Below are positions 1 to 13,250 of a stretch of 64,000 nt of DNA, piece after piece. The notes beneath the pieces were generated by a model. It was not told where the DNA came from. It was given only the letters and a program-made list of their open reading frames with translations, and searched no databases. Source of the stretch: Rallus limicola (Eukaryota; Chordata; Aves; Gruiformes; Rallidae); the NCBI GenBank assembly GCA_022605955.1, contig JAKCOZ010000580.1, positions 56,581-120,580 of the forward strand, read 5' to 3'. Both the position numbers and the translations under genes were made by a program. Each line of letters begins with the position of its first letter. The stretch's first letter is position 1.

Positions 1-481
1 CAGGACACACGAGCAGACCCTGTCGCTTTGGCTCTCAGCCTTTTCCTTTGCCTGGAAAGAGGGAACATGCCTGGAACCTCCTACGGTGCTTTTCTCGGCC
101 CTAGCAGACTGCAGTTCAAAACATGCTAAACGTCCAGCAATAACTCCCAAAGTAAAGAAGCGAGGCCTGAAAGGCATAGCTTGTCTGAAACCTCCTAACA
201 GGACACACGAGCAGACCCTGTCACTTTGGCTCTCAGCCTTTTCCTTTGCCTGGAAAGAGGGAACATGCCTGGAACCTCCTACGGTGCTTTTCTCGGCCCT
301 AGCAGACTGCAGTTCAAAACATGCTAAACGTCCAGCAATAACTCCCAAAGTAAAGAAGCTAGGCCTGAAAGGCATAGCTTGTCTGAAACCTCCTAACAGG
401 ACACACGAGCAGACCCTGTCGCTTTGGCTCTCAGCCTTTTCGTTTGCCTGGAAAGAGGGAACATGCCTGGAACATCCTACG

Positions 482-679
482 GTGCTTTTCTCGGCCCTAG
501 CAGACTGCAGTTCAAAACATGCTAAACGTCCAGCAATAACTCCCAAAGTAAAGAAGCTAGGCCTGAAAGGCATAGCTTGTCTGAAACCTCCTAACAGGAC
601 ACACGAGCAGACCCTGTCGCTTTGGCTCTCAGCCTTTTCCTTTGCCTGGAAAGAGGGAACATGCCTGGAACCTCCTACG
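482..679 (+). repeat. Representative consensus-like satellite monomer
   Basis: This is a typical monomer, phased from the GTGCTTTTCTCGG segment. Landmarks in order are TCTCGGCCCTAGC, a PstI site (CTGCAG), CATGCTAAACGTCC, CCCAAAGTAAAGAAG, a StuI site inside CTAGGCCTGAAAGG, CTCCTAACAGGACACACGAG, CTGTC(G/A)CTTTGG, and two copies of TGCCTGGAA whose starts are 19 bp apart. My base count of the consensus gives 50% G+C. The commonest polymorphic sites across the array are TCG/TCA in CTGTC(G/A)CTT, CTAGG/CGAGG before the StuI site, GGCCTG/GGACTG (which destroys StuI), GGCATAG/GCCATAG, and CTCTCAGCC/CTTTTAGCC. No CENP-B-box-like TTCG...CGGG motif is present. One reading frame on each strand is stop-free. 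Confidence 0.93.
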
Positions 680-3600
680 GTGCTTTTCTCGGCCCTAGCA
701 GACTGCAGTTCAAAACATGCTAAACGTCCAGCAATAACTCCCAAAGTAAAGAAGCTAGGCCTGAAAGGCATAGCTTGTCTGAAACCTCCTAACAGGACAC
801 ACGAGCAGACCCTGTCACTTTGGCTCTCAGCCTTTTCCTTTGCCTGGAAAGAGGGAACATGCCTGGAACCTCCTACGGTGCTTTTCTCGGCCCTAGCAGA
901 CTGCAGTTCAAAACATGCTAAACGTCCAGCAATAACTCCCAAAGTAAAGAAGCTAGGCCTGAAAGGCATAGCTTGTCTGAAACCTCCTAACAGGACACAC
1001 GAGCAGACCCTGTCGCTTTGGCTCTCAGCCTTTTCCTTTGCCTGGAAAGAGGGAACATGCCTGGAACCTCCTACGGTGCTTTTCTCGGCCCTAGCAGACT
1101 GCAGTTCAAAACATGCTAAACGTCCAGCAATAACTCCCAAAGTAAAGAAGCTAGGCCTGAAAGGCATAGCTTGTCTGAAACCTCCTAACAGGACACACGA
1201 GCAGACCCTGTCACTTTGGCTCTCAGCCTTTTCCTTTGCCTGGAAAGAGGGAACATGCCTGGAACCTCCTACGGTGCTTTTCTCGGCCCTAGCAGACTGC
1301 AGTTCAAAACATGCTAAACGTCCAGCAATAACTCCCAAAGTAAAGAAGCTAGGCCTGAAAGGCATAGCTTGTCTGAAACCTCCTAACAGGACACACGAGC
1401 AGACCCTGTCACTTTGGCTTTTAGCCTTTTCCTTTGCCTGGAAAGAGGGAACATGCCTGGAACCACCTACGGTGCTTTTCTCGGCCCTAGCAGACTGCAG
1501 TTCAAAACATGCTAAACGTCCAGCAATAACTCCCAAAGTAAAGAAGCTAGGCCTGAAAGGCATAGCTTGTTTGAAACCTCCTAACAGGACACACGAGCAG
1601 ACCCTGTCGCTTTGGCTCTCAGCCTTTTCCTTTGCCTGGAAAGAGGGAACATGCCTGGAACCTCCTACGGTGCTTTTCTCGGCCCTAGCAGACTGCAGTT
1701 CAAAACATGCTAAACGTCCAGCAATAACTCCCAAAGTAAAGAAGCTAGGCCTGAAAGCCATAGCTTGTCTGAAACCTCCTAACAGGACACACGAGCAGAC
1801 CCTGTCACTTTGGCTCTCAGCCTTTTCCTTTGCCTGGAAAGAGGGAACATGCCTGGAACCTCCTACGGTGCTTTTCTCGGCCCTAGCAGACTGCAGTTCA
1901 AAACATGCTAAACGTCCAGCAATAACTCCCAAAGTAAAGAAGCTAGGCCTGAAAGGCATAGCTTGTCTGAAACCTCCTAACAGGACACATGAGCAGACCC
2001 TGTCGCTTTGGCTCTCAGCCTTTTCCTTTGCCTGGAAAGAGGGAACATGCCTGGAACCTCCTACGGTGCTTTTCTCGGCCCTAGCAGACTGCAGTTCAAA
2101 ACATGCTAAACGTCCAGCAATAACTCCCAAAGTAAAGAAGCGAGGCCTGAAAGGCATAGCTTGTCTGAAACCTCCTAACAGGACACACGAGCAGACCCTG
2201 TCACTTTGGCTCTCAGCCTTTTCCTTTGCCTGGAAAGAGGGAACATGCCTGGAACCACCTACGGTGCTTTTCTCGGCCCTAGCAGACTGCAGTTCAAAAC
2301 ATGCTAAACGTCCAGCAATAACTCCCAAAGTAAAGAAGCTAGGCCTGAAAGGCATAGCTTGTTTGAAACCTCCTAACAGGACACACGAGCAGACCCTGTC
2401 GCTTTGGCTCTCAGCCTTTTCCTTTGCCTGGAAAGAGGGAACATGCCTGGAACCTCCTACGGTGCTTTTCTCGGCCCTAGCAGACTGCAGTTCAAAACAT
2501 GCTAAACGTCCAGCAATAACTCCCAAAGTAAAGAAGCTAGGCCTGAAAGGCATAGCTTGTCTGAAACCTCCTAACAGGACACATGAGCAGACCCTGTCGC
2601 TTTGGCTCTCAGCCTTTTCCTTTGCCTGGAAAGAGGGAACATGCCTGGAACCTCCTACGGTGCTTTTCTCGGCCCTAGCAGACTGCAGTTCAAAACATGC
2701 TAAACGTCCAGCAATAACTCCCAAAGTAAAGAAGCGAGGCCTGAAAGGCATAGCTTGTCTGAAACCTCCTAACAGGACACACGAGCAGACCCTGTCACTT
2801 TGGCTCTCAGCCTTTTCCTTTGCCTGGAAAGAGGGAACATGCCTGGAACCTCCTACGGTGCTTTTCTCGGCCCTAGCAGACTGCAGTTCAAAACATGCTA
2901 AACGTCCAGCAATAACTCCCAAAGTAAAGAAGCTAGGCCTGAAAGGCATAGCTTGTCTGAAACCTCCTAACAGGACACACGAGCAGACCCTGTCACTTTG
3001 GCTCTCAGCCTTTTCCTTTGCCTGGAAAGAGGGAACATGCCTGGAACCTCCTACGGTGCTTTTCTCGGCCCTAGCAGACTGCAGTTCAAAACATGCTAAA
3101 CGTCCAGCAATAACTCCCAAAGTAAAGAAGCTAGGCCTGAAAGGCATAGCTTGTCTGAAACCTCCTAACAGGACACACGAGCAGACCCTGTCACTTTGGC
3201 TCTCAGCCTTTTCCTTTGCCTGGAAAGAGGGAACATGCCTGGAACCTCCTACGGTGCTTTTCTCGGCCCTAGCAGACTGCAGTTCAAAACATGCTAAACG
3301 TCCAGCAATAACTCCCAAAGTAAAGAAGCTAGGCCTGAAAGGCATAGCTTGTCTGAAACCTCCTAACAGGACACACGAGCAGACCCTGTCGCTTTGGCTC
3401 TCAGCCTTTTCCTTTGCCTGGAAAGAGGGAACATGCCTGGAACCTCCTACGGTGCTTTTCTCGGCCCTAGCAGACTGCAGTTCAAAACATGCTAAACGTC
3501 CAGCAATAACTCCCAAAGTAAAGAAGCTAGGCCTGAAAGGCATAGCTTGTCTGAAACCTCCTAACAGGACACACGAGCAGACCCTGTCACTTTGGCTCTC

Positions 3601-4249
3601 AGCCTTTTCCTTTGCCTGGAAAGAGGGAGCATGCCTGGAACCTCCTACGGTGCTTTTCTCGGCCCTAGCAGACTGCAGTTCAAAACATGCTAAACGTCCA
3701 GCAATAACTCCCAAAGTAAAGAAGCTAGGACTGAAAGGCATAGCTTGTCTGAAACCTCCTAACAGGACACACGAGCAGACCCTGTCACTTTGGCTCTCAG
3801 CCTTTTCCTTTGCCTGGAAAGAGGGAACATGCCTGGAACCTCCTACGGTGCTTTTCTCGGCCCTAGCAGACTGCAGTTCAAAACATGCTAAACGTCCAGC
3901 AATAACTCCCAAAGTAAAGAAGCTAGGCCTGAAAGGCATAGCTTGTCTGAAACCTCCTAACAGGACACACGAGCAGACCCTGTCGCTTTGGCTCTCAGCC
4001 TTTTCCTTTGCCTGGAAAGAGGGAACATGCCTGGAACCTCCTACGGTGCTTTTCTCGGCCCTAGCAGACTGCAGTTCAAAACATGCTAAACGTCCAGCAA
4101 TAACTCCCAAAGTAAAGAAGCTAGGCCTGAAAGCCATAGCTTGTCTGAAACCTCCTAACAGGACACACGAGCAGACCCTGTCACTTTGGCTTTTAGCCTT
4201 TTCTTTTGCCTGGAAAGAGGGAACATGCCTGGAACCTCCTACGGTGCTT

Positions 4250-5250
4250 TTCTCGGCCCTAGCAGACTGCAGTTCAAAACATGCTAAACGTCCAGCAATA
4301 ACGCCCAAAGTAAAGAAGCTAGGCCTGAAAGGCATAGCTTGTCTGAAACCTCCTAACAGGACACACGAGCAGACCCTGTCACTTTGGCTCTCAGCCTTTT
4401 CCTTTGCCTGGAAAGAGGGAACATGCCTGGAACCTCCTACGGTGCTTTTCTCGGCCCTAGCAGACTGCAGTTCAAAATATGCTAAACGTCCAGCAATAAC
4501 TCCCAAAGTAAAGAAGCGAGGCCTGAAAGGCATAGCTTGTCTGAAACCTCCTAACAGGACACACGAGCAGACCCTGTCACTTTGGCTCTCAGCCTTTTCC
4601 TTTGCCTGGAAAGAGGGAACATGCCTGGAACCTCCTACGGTGCTTTTCTCGGCCCTAGCAGACTGCAGTTCAAAACATGCTAAACGTCCAGCAATAACTC
4701 CCAAAGTAAAGAAGCTAGGCCTGAAAGGCATAGCTTGTCTGAAACCTCCTAACAGGACACACGAGCAGACCCTGTCACTTTGGCTCTCAGCCTTTTCCTT
4801 TGCCTGGAAAGAGGGAACATGCCTGGAACCTCCTACGGTGCTTTTCTCGGCCCTAGCAGACTGCAGTTCAAAACATGCTAAACGTCCAGCAATAACTCCC
4901 AAAGTAAAGAAGCTAGGACTGAAAGGCATAGCTTGTCTGAAACCTCCTAACAGGACACACGAGCAGACCCTGTCGCTTTGGCTCTCAGCCTTTTCCTTTG
5001 CTTGGAAAGAGGGAACATGCCTGGAACCTCCTACGGTGCTTTTCTCGGCCCTAGCAGACTGCAGTTCAAAACATGCTAAACGTCCAGCAATAACTCCCAA
5101 AGTAAAGAAGCTAGGCCTGAAAGGCATAGCTTGTCTGAAACCTCCTAACAGGACACACGAGCAGACCCTGTCGCTTTGGCTCTCAGCCTTTTCCTTTGCC
5201 TGGAAAGAGGGAACATGCCTGGAACCTCCTACGGTGCTTTTCTCGGCCCT
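4250..5250 (+). repeat. Block duplication, left copy (partner 8210-9210, 20-monomer offset)
   Basis: Four rare variants occur in the same order in both copies, each exactly 3960 bp apart: AACGCCC (4311 and 8271), AAAATATGC (about 4476 and 8436), CTAGGACTG (about 4914 and 8874) and TTTGCTTGG (about 4999 and 8959). The match ends before about 5318, where this copy carries GAAAGCCATAG and the partner does not. Block edges are approximate because neighbouring monomers are nearly identical. Confidence 0.85.
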
Positions 5251-5749
5251 AGCAGACTGCAGTTCAAAACATGCTAAACGTCCAGCAATAACTCCCAAAG
5301 TAAAGAAGCTAGGCCTGAAAGCCATAGCTTGTCTGAAACCTCCTAACAGGACACACGAGCAGACCCTGTCACTTTGGCTTTTAGCCTTTTCCTTTGCCTG
5401 GAAAGAGGGAACATGCCTGGAACCTCCTACTGTGCTTTTCTCGGCCCTAGCAGACTGCAGTTCAAAACATGCTAAACGTCCAGCAATAACTCCCAAAGTA
5501 AAGAAGCTAGGCCTGAAAGGCATAGCTTGTCTGAAACCTCCTAACAGGACACACGAGCAGACCCTGTCGCTTTGGCTCTCAGCCTTTTCCTTTGCCTGGA
5601 AAGAGGGAACATGCCTGGAACCTCCTACGGTGCTTTTCTCGGCCCTAGCAGACTGCAGTTCAAAACATGCTAAACGTCCAGCAATAACTCCCAAAGAAAA
5701 GAAGCTAGGCCTGAAAGGCATAGCTTGTCTGAAACCTCCTAACAGGACA

Positions 5750-7900
5750 CACGAGCAGACCCTGTCACTTTGGCTCTCAGCCTTTTCCTTTGCCTGGAAA
5801 GAGGGAACATGCCTGGAACCTCCTACGGTGCTTTTCTCGGCCCTAGCAGACTGCAGTTCAAAACATGCTAAACGTCCAGCAATAACTCCCAAAGTAAAGA
5901 AGCTAGGCCTGAAAGGCATAGCTTGTCTGAAACCTCCTAACAGGACACACCAGCAGACCCTGTCACTTTGGCTCTCAGCCTTTTCCTTTGCCTGGAAAGA
6001 GGGAACATGCCTGGAACCTCCTACGGTGCTTTTCTCGGCCCTAGCAGACTGCAGTTCAAAACATGCTAAACGTCCAGCAATAACTCCCAAAGTAAAGAAG
6101 CTAGGCCTGAAAGGCATAGCTTGTCTGAAACCTCCTAACAGGACACACGAGCAGACCCTGTCGCTTTGGCTCTCAGCCTTTTCCTTTGCCTGGAAAGAGG
6201 GAACATGCCTGGAACCTCCTACGGTGCTTTTCTCGGCCCTAGCAGACTGCAGTTCAAAACATGCTAAACGTCCAGCAATAACTCCCAAAGTAAAGAAGCT
6301 AGGCCTGAAAGGCATAGCTTGTCTGAAACCTCCTAACAGGACACACGAGCAGACCCTGTCACTTTGGCTCTCAGCCTTTTCCTTTGCCTGGAAAGAGGGA
6401 GCATGCCTGGAACCTCCTACGGTGCTTTTCTCGGCCCTAGCAGACTGCAGTTCAAAACATGCTAAACGTCCAGCAATAACTCCCAAAGTAAAGAAGCTAG
6501 GACTGAAAGGCATAGCTTGTCTGAAACCTCCTAACAGGACACACGAGCAGACCCTGTAACTTTGGCTCTCAGCCTTTTCCTTTGCCTGGAAAGAGGGAAC
6601 ATGCCTGGAACCTCCTACGGTGCTTTTCTCGGCCCTAGCAGACTGCAGTTCAAAACATGCTAAACGTCCAGCAATAACTCCCAAAGTAAAGAAGCTAGGC
6701 CTGAAAGACATAGCTTGTCTGAAACCTCCTAACAGGACACACGAGCAGACCCTGTCGCTTTGGCTCTCAGCCTTTTCCTTTGCCTGGAAAGAGGGAACAT
6801 GCCTGGAACCTCCTACGGTGCTTTTCTCGGCCCTAGCAGACTGCAGTTCAAAACATGCTAAACGTCCAGCAATAACTCCCAAAGTAAAGAAGCGAGGCCT
6901 GAAAGGCATAGCTTGTCTGAAACCTCCTAACAGGACACACGAGCAGACCCTGTCACTTTGGCTCTCAGCCTTTTCCTTTGCCTGGAAAGAGGGAACATGC
7001 CTGGAACCTCCTACGGTGCTTTTCTCGGCCCTAGCAGACTGCAGTTCAAAACATGCTAAACGTCCAGCAATAACTCCCAAAGTAAAGAAGCTAGGCCTGA
7101 AAGGCATAGCTTGTCTGAAACCTCCTAACAGGACACACGAGCAGACCCTGTCACTTTGGCTCTCAGCCTTTTCCTTTGCCTGGAAAGAGGGAACATGCCT
7201 GGAACCTCCTACGGTGCTTTTCTCGGCCCTAGCAGACTGCAGTTCAAAACATGCTAAACGTCCAGCAATAACTCCCAAAGTAAAGAAGCTAGGCCTGAAA
7301 GGCATAGCTTGTCTGAAACCTCCTAACAGGACACACGAGCAGACCCTGTCGCTTTGGCTCTCAGCCTTTTCCTTTGCCTGGAAAGAGGGAACATGCCTGG
7401 AACCTCCTACGGTGCTTTTCTCGGCCCTAGCAGACTGCAGTTCAAAACATGCTAAACGTCCAGCAATAACTCCCAAAGTAAAGAAGCGAGGCCTGAAAGG
7501 CATAGCTTGTCTGAAACCTCCTAACAGGACACACGAGCAGACCCTGTCACTTTGGCTCTCAGCCTTTTCCTTTGCCTGGAAAGAGGGAACATGCCTGGAA
7601 CCTCCTACGGTGCTTTTCTCGGCCCTAGCAGACTGCAGTTCAAAACATGCTAAACGTCCAGCAATAACTCCCAAAGTAAAGAAGCTAGGCCTGAAAGGCA
7701 TAGCTTGTCTGAAACCTCCTAACAGGACACACGAGCAGACCCTGTCGCTTTGGCTCTCAGCCTTTTCCTTTGCTTGGAAAGAGGGAACATGCCTGGAACC
7801 TCCTACGGTGCTTTTCTCGGCCCTAGCAGACTGCAGTTCAAAACATGCTAAACGTCGAGCAATAACTCCCAAAGTAAAGAAGCTAGGCCTGAAAGGCATA
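5750..7900 (+). repeat. Block duplication, left copy (partner 10700-13250)
   Basis: Markers shared with 10700-13250 are CACCAGCAG (5949 and 10899), GGGAGCATG (6398 and 11348), CTGTAACTTT (6554 and 11504), GAAAGACATAG (about 6704 and 11852) and CGTCGAGC (7853 and 13199). The offset grows from 4950 to 5148 to 5346 bp, so the right copy gained one whole monomer twice. CTGTAAC introduces a stop into the otherwise open forward frame and is faithfully duplicated. Confidence 0.85.
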
Positions 7901-8209
7901 GCTTGTCTGAAACCTCCTAACAGGACACACGAGCAGACCCTGTCGCTTTGGCTCTCAGCCTTTTCCTTTGCCTGGAAAGAGGGAACATGCCTGGAACCTC
8001 CTACGGTGCTTTTCTCGGCCCTAGCAGACTGCAGTTCAAAACATGCTAAACGTCCAGCAATAACTCCCAAAGTAAAGAAGCTAGGCCTGAAAGGCATAGC
8101 TTGTCTGAAACCTCCTAACAGGACACACGAGCAGACCCTGTCGCTTTGGCTCTCAGCCTTTTCCTTTGCCTGGAAAGAGGGAACATGCCTGGAACCTCCT
8201 ACGGTGCTT

Positions 8210-9210
8210 TTCTCGGCCCTAGCAGACTGCAGTTCAAAACATGCTAAACGTCCAGCAATAACGCCCAAAGTAAAGAAGCTAGGCCTGAAAGGCATAGCTT
8301 GTCTTAAACCTCCTAACAGGACACACGAGCAGACCCTGTCACTTTGGCTCTCAGCCTTTTCCTTTGCCTGGAAAGAGGGAACATGCCTGGAACCTCCTAC
8401 GGTGCTTTTCTCGGCCCTAGCAGACTGCAGTTCAAAATATGCTAAACGTCCAGCAATAACTCCCAAAGTAAAGAAGCGAGGCCTGAAAGGCATAGCTTGT
8501 CTGAAACCTCCTAACAGGACACACGAGCAGACCCTGTCACTTTGGCTCTCAGCCTTTTCCTTTGCCTGGAAAGAGGGAACATGCCTGGAACCTCCTACGG
8601 TGCTTTTCTCGGCCCTAGCAGACTGCAGTTCAAAACATGCTAAACGTCCAGCAATAACTCCCAAAGTAAAGAAGCTAGGCCTGAAAGGCATAGCTTGTCT
8701 GAAACCTCCTAACAGGACACACGAGCAGACCCTGTCACTTTGGCTCTCAGCCTTTTCCTTTGCCTGGAAAGAGGGAACATGCCTGGAACCTCCTACGGTG
8801 CTTTTCTCGGCCCTAGCAGACTGCAGTTCAAAACATGCTAAACGTCCAGCAATAACTCCCAAAGTAAAGAAGCTAGGACTGAAAGGCATAGCTTGTCTGA
8901 AACCTCCTAACAGGACACACGAGCAGACCCTGTCGCTTTGGCTCTCAGCCTTTTCCTTTGCTTGGAAAGAGGGAACATGCCTGGAACCTCCTACGGTGCT
9001 TTTCTCGGCCCTAGCAGACTGCAGTTCAAAACATGCTAAACGTCCAGCAATAACTCCCAAAGTAAAGAAGCTAGGCCTGAAAGGCATAGCTTGTCTGAAA
9101 CCTCCTAACAGGACACACGAGCAGACCCTGTCGCTTTGGCTCTCAGCCTTTTCCTTTGCCTGGAAAGAGGGAACATGCCTGGAACCTCCTACGGTGCTTT
9201 TCTCGGCCCT
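8210..9210 (+). repeat. Block duplication, right copy (partner 4250-5250)
   Basis: This copy has the same ordered variant set as 4250-5250, at a constant offset of 3960 bp. It is followed immediately by a different duplicated motif, AAACCTCCAGC at 9236, so the right edge lies near 9210. The offset, 20 whole monomers, fits in-register unequal exchange or amplification. Confidence 0.85.
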
Positions 9211-10320
9211 AGCAGACTGCAGTTCAAAACATGCTAAACCTCCAGCAATAACTCCCAAAGTAAAGAAGCTAGGCCTGAAAGGCATAGCTTGTCTGAAACC
9301 TCCTAACAGGACACATGAGCAGACCCTGTCGCTTTGGCTCTCAGCCTTTTCCTTTGCCTGGAAAGAGGGAACATGCCTGGAACCTCCTACGGTGCTTTTC
9401 TCGGCCCTAGCAGACTGCAGTTCAAAACATGCTAAACGTCCAGCAATAACTCCCAAAGTAAAGAAGCTAGGCCTGAAAGGCATAGCTTGTCTGAAACCTC
9501 CTAACAGGACACACGAGCAGACCCTGTCGCTTTGGCTCTCAGCCTTTTCCTTTGCCTGGAAAGAGGGAACATGCCTGGAACCTCCTACGGTGCTTTTCTC
9601 GGCCCTAGCAGACTGCAGTTCAAAACATGCTAAACGTCCAGCAATAACTCCCAAAGTAAAGAAGCTAGGCCTGAAAGGCATAGCTTGTCTGAAACCTCCT
9701 AACAGGACACACGAGCAGACCCTGTCACTTTGGCTCTCAGCCTTTTCCTTTGCCTGGAAAGAGGGAACATGCCTGGAACCTCCTACGGTGCTTTTCTCGG
9801 CCCTAGCAGACTGCAGTTCAAAACATGCTAAACGTCCAGCAATAACTCCCAAAGTAAAGAAGCTAGGCCTGAAAGGCATAGCTTGTCTGAAACCTCCTAA
9901 CAGGACACACGAGCAGACCCTGTCACTTTGGCTCTCAGCCTTTTCCTTTGCCTGGAAAGAGGGAACATGCCTGGAACCTCCTACGGTGCTTTTCTCGGCC
10001 CTAGCAGACTGCAGTTCAAAACATGCTAAACGTCCAGCAATAACTCCCAAAGTAAAGAAGCTAGGCCTGAAAGGCATAGCTTGTCTGAAACCTCCTAACA
10101 GGACACACGAGCAGACCCTGTCGCTTTGGCTCTCAGCCTTTTCCTTTGCCTGGAAAGAGGGAACATGCCTGGAACCTCCTACGGTGCTTTTCTCGGCCCT
10201 AGCAGACTGCAGTTCAAAACATGCTAAACCTCCAGCAATAACTCCCAAAGTAAAAAAGCTAGGCCTGAAAGGCATAGCTTGTCTGAAACCTCCTAACAGG
10301 ACACATGAGCAGACCCTGTC
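9200..10320 (+). repeat. Five-monomer tandem duplication (990 bp)
   Basis: The pair of variants AAACCTCCAGC (9236 and 10226) and ACACATGAGC (9311 and 10301) recurs exactly 990 bp apart, which is five monomers. Both variants sit in the same monomer in each copy. The block directly adjoins the right copy of the 20-monomer duplication. Confidence 0.8.
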
Positions 10321-10699
10321 GCTTTGGCTCTCAGCCTTTTCCTTTGCCTGGAAAGAGGGAACATGCCTGGAACCTCCTACGGTGCTTTTCTCGGCCCTAG
10401 CAGACTGCAGTTCAAAACATGCTAAACGTCCAGCAATAACTCCCAAAGTAAAGAAGCTAGGCCTGAAAGGCATAGCTTGTCTGAAACCTCCTAACAGGAC
10501 ACACGAGCAGACCCTGTCGCTTTGGCTCTCAGCCTTTTCCTTTGCCTGGAAAGAGGGAACATGCCTGGAACCTCCTACGGTGCTTTTCTCGGCCCTAGCA
10601 GACTGCAGTTCAAAACATGCTAAACGTCCAGCAATAACTCCCAAAGTAAAGAAGCTAGGCCTGAAAGGCATAGCTTGTCTGAAACCTCCTAACAGGACA

Positions 10700-13250
10700 C
10701 ACGAGCAGACCCTGTCACTTTGGCTCTCAGCCTTTTCCTTTGCCTGGAAAGAGGGAACATGCCTGGAACCTCCTACGGTGCTTTTCTCGGCCCTAGCAGA
10801 CTGCAGTTCAAAACATGCTAAACGTCCAGCAATAACTCCCAAAGTAAAGAAGCTAGGCCTGAAAGGCATAGCTTGTCTGAAACCTCCTAACAGGACACAC
10901 CAGCAGACCCTGTCACTTTGGCTCTCAGCCTTTTCCTTTGCCTGGAAAGAGGGAACATGCCTGGAACCTCCTACGGTGCTTTTCTCGGCCCTAGCAGACT
11001 GCAGTTCAAAACATGCTAAACGTCCAGCAATAACTCCCAAAGTAAAGAAGCTAGGCCTGAAAGGCATAGCTTGTCTGAAACCTCCTAACAGGACACACGA
11101 GCAGACCCTGTCGCTTTGGCTCTCAGCCTTTTCCTTTGCCTGGAAAGAGGGAACATGCCTGGAACCTCCTACGGTGCTTTTCTCGGCCCTAGCAGACTGC
11201 AGTTCAAAACATGCTAAACGTCCAGCAATAACTCCCAAAGTAAAGAAGCTAGGCCTGAAAGGCATAGCTTGTCTGAAACCTCCTAACAGGACACACGAGC
11301 AGACCCTGTCACTTTGGCTCTCAGCCTTTTCCTTTGCCTGGAAAGAGGGAGCATGCCTGGAACCTCCTACGGTGCTTTTCTCGGCCCTAGCAGACTGCAG
11401 TTCAAAACATGCTAAACGTCCAGCAATAACTCCCAAAGTAAAGAAGCTAGGACTGAAAGGCATAGCTTGTCTGAAACCTCCTAACAGGACACACGAGCAG
11501 ACCCTGTAACTTTGGCTCTCAGCCTTTTCCTTTGCCTGGAAAGAGGGAACATGCCTGGAACCTCCTACGGTGCTTTTCTCGGCCCTAGCAGACTGCAGTT
11601 CAAAACATGCTAAACGTCCAGCAATAACTCCCAAAGTAAAGAAGCTAGGCCTGAAAGGCATAGCTTGTCTGAAACCTCCTAACAGGACACACGAGCAGAC
11701 CCTGTCGCTTTGGCTCTCAGCCTTTTCCTTTGCCTGGAAAGAGGGAACATGCCTGGAACCTCCTACGGTGCTTTTCTCGGCCCTAGCAGACTGCAGTTCA
11801 AAACATGCTAAACGTCCAGCAATAACTCCCAAAGTAAAGAAGCTAGGCCTGAAAGACATAGCTTGTCTGAAACCTCCTAACAGGACACACGAGCAGACCC
11901 TGTCGCTTTGGCTCTCAGCCTTTTCCTTTGCCTGGAAAGAGGGAACATGCCTGGAACCTCCTACGGTGCTTTTCTCGGCCCTAGCAGACTGCAGTTCAAA
12001 ACATGCTAAACGTCCAGCAATAACTCCCAAAGTAAAGAAGCGAGGCCTGAAAGGCATAGCTTGTCTGAAACCTCCTAACAGGACACACGAGCAGACCCTG
12101 TCACTTTGGCTCTCAGCCTTTTCCTTTGCCTGGAAAGAGGGAACATGCCTGGAACCTCCTACGGTGCTTTTCTCGGCCCTAGCAGACTGCAGTTCAAAAC
12201 ATGCTAAACGTCCAGCAATAACTCCCAAAGTAAAGAAGCTAGGCCTGAAAGGCATAGCTTGTCTGAAACCTCCTAACAGGACACACGAGCAGACCCTGTC
12301 ACTTTGGCTCTCAGCCTTTTCCTTTGCCTGGAAAGAGGGAACATGCCTGGAACCTCCTACGGTGCTTTTCTCGGCCCTAGCAGACTGCAGTTCAAAACAT
12401 GCTAAACGTCCAGCAATAACTCCCAAAGTAAAGAAGCTAGGCCTGAAAGGCATAGCTTGTCTGAAACCTCCTAACAGGACACACGAGCAGACCCTGTCGC
12501 TTTGGCTCTCAGCCTTTTCCTTTGCCTGGAAAGAGGGAACATGCCTGGAACCTCCTACGGTGCTTTTCTCGGCCCTAGCAGACTGCAGTTCAAAACATGC
12601 TAAACGTCCAGCAATAACTCCCAAAGTAAAGAAGCGAGGCCTGAAAGGCATAGCTTGTCTGAAACCTCCTAACAGGACACACGAGCAGACCCTGTCACTT
12701 TGGCTCTCAGCCTTTTCCTTTGCCTGGAAAGAGGGAACATGCCTGGAACCTCCTACGGTGCTTTTCTCGGCCCTAGCAGACTGCAGTTCAAAACATGCTA
12801 AACGTCCAGCAATAACTCCCAAAGTAAAGAAGCTAGGCCTGAAAGGCATAGCTTGTCTGAAACCTCCTAACAGGACACACGAGCAGACCCTGTCACTTTG
12901 GCTCTCAGCCTTTTCCTTTGCCTGGAAAGAGGGAACATGCCTGGAACCTCCTACGGTGCTTTTCTCGGCCCTAGCAGACTGCAGTTCAAAACATGCTAAA
13001 CGTCCAGCAATAACTCCCAAAGTAAAGAAGCTAGGCCTGAAAGGCATAGCTTGTCTGAAACCTCCTAACAGGACACACGAGCAGACCCTGTCGCTTTGGC
13101 TCTCAGCCTTTTCCTTTGCTTGGAAAGAGGGAACATGCCTGGAACCTCCTACGGTGCTTTTCTCGGCCCTAGCAGACTGCAGTTCAAAACATGCTAAACG
13201 TCGAGCAATAACTCCCAAAGTAAAGAAGCTAGGCCTGAAAGGCATAGCTT
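10700..13250 (+). repeat. Block duplication, right copy with two extra monomers (partner 5750-7900)
   Basis: The marker order matches the left copy, but one extra monomer lies between CTGTAAC (11504) and GAAAGACATAG (11852). Another lies between the second CGAGG monomer (12635) and CGTCGAGC (13199). Growth by single whole monomers after duplication is what unequal crossover or slippage in register would produce. After 13250 the copies diverge: the next monomer has ACACAAGAGC, which the left copy lacks. Confidence 0.82.
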
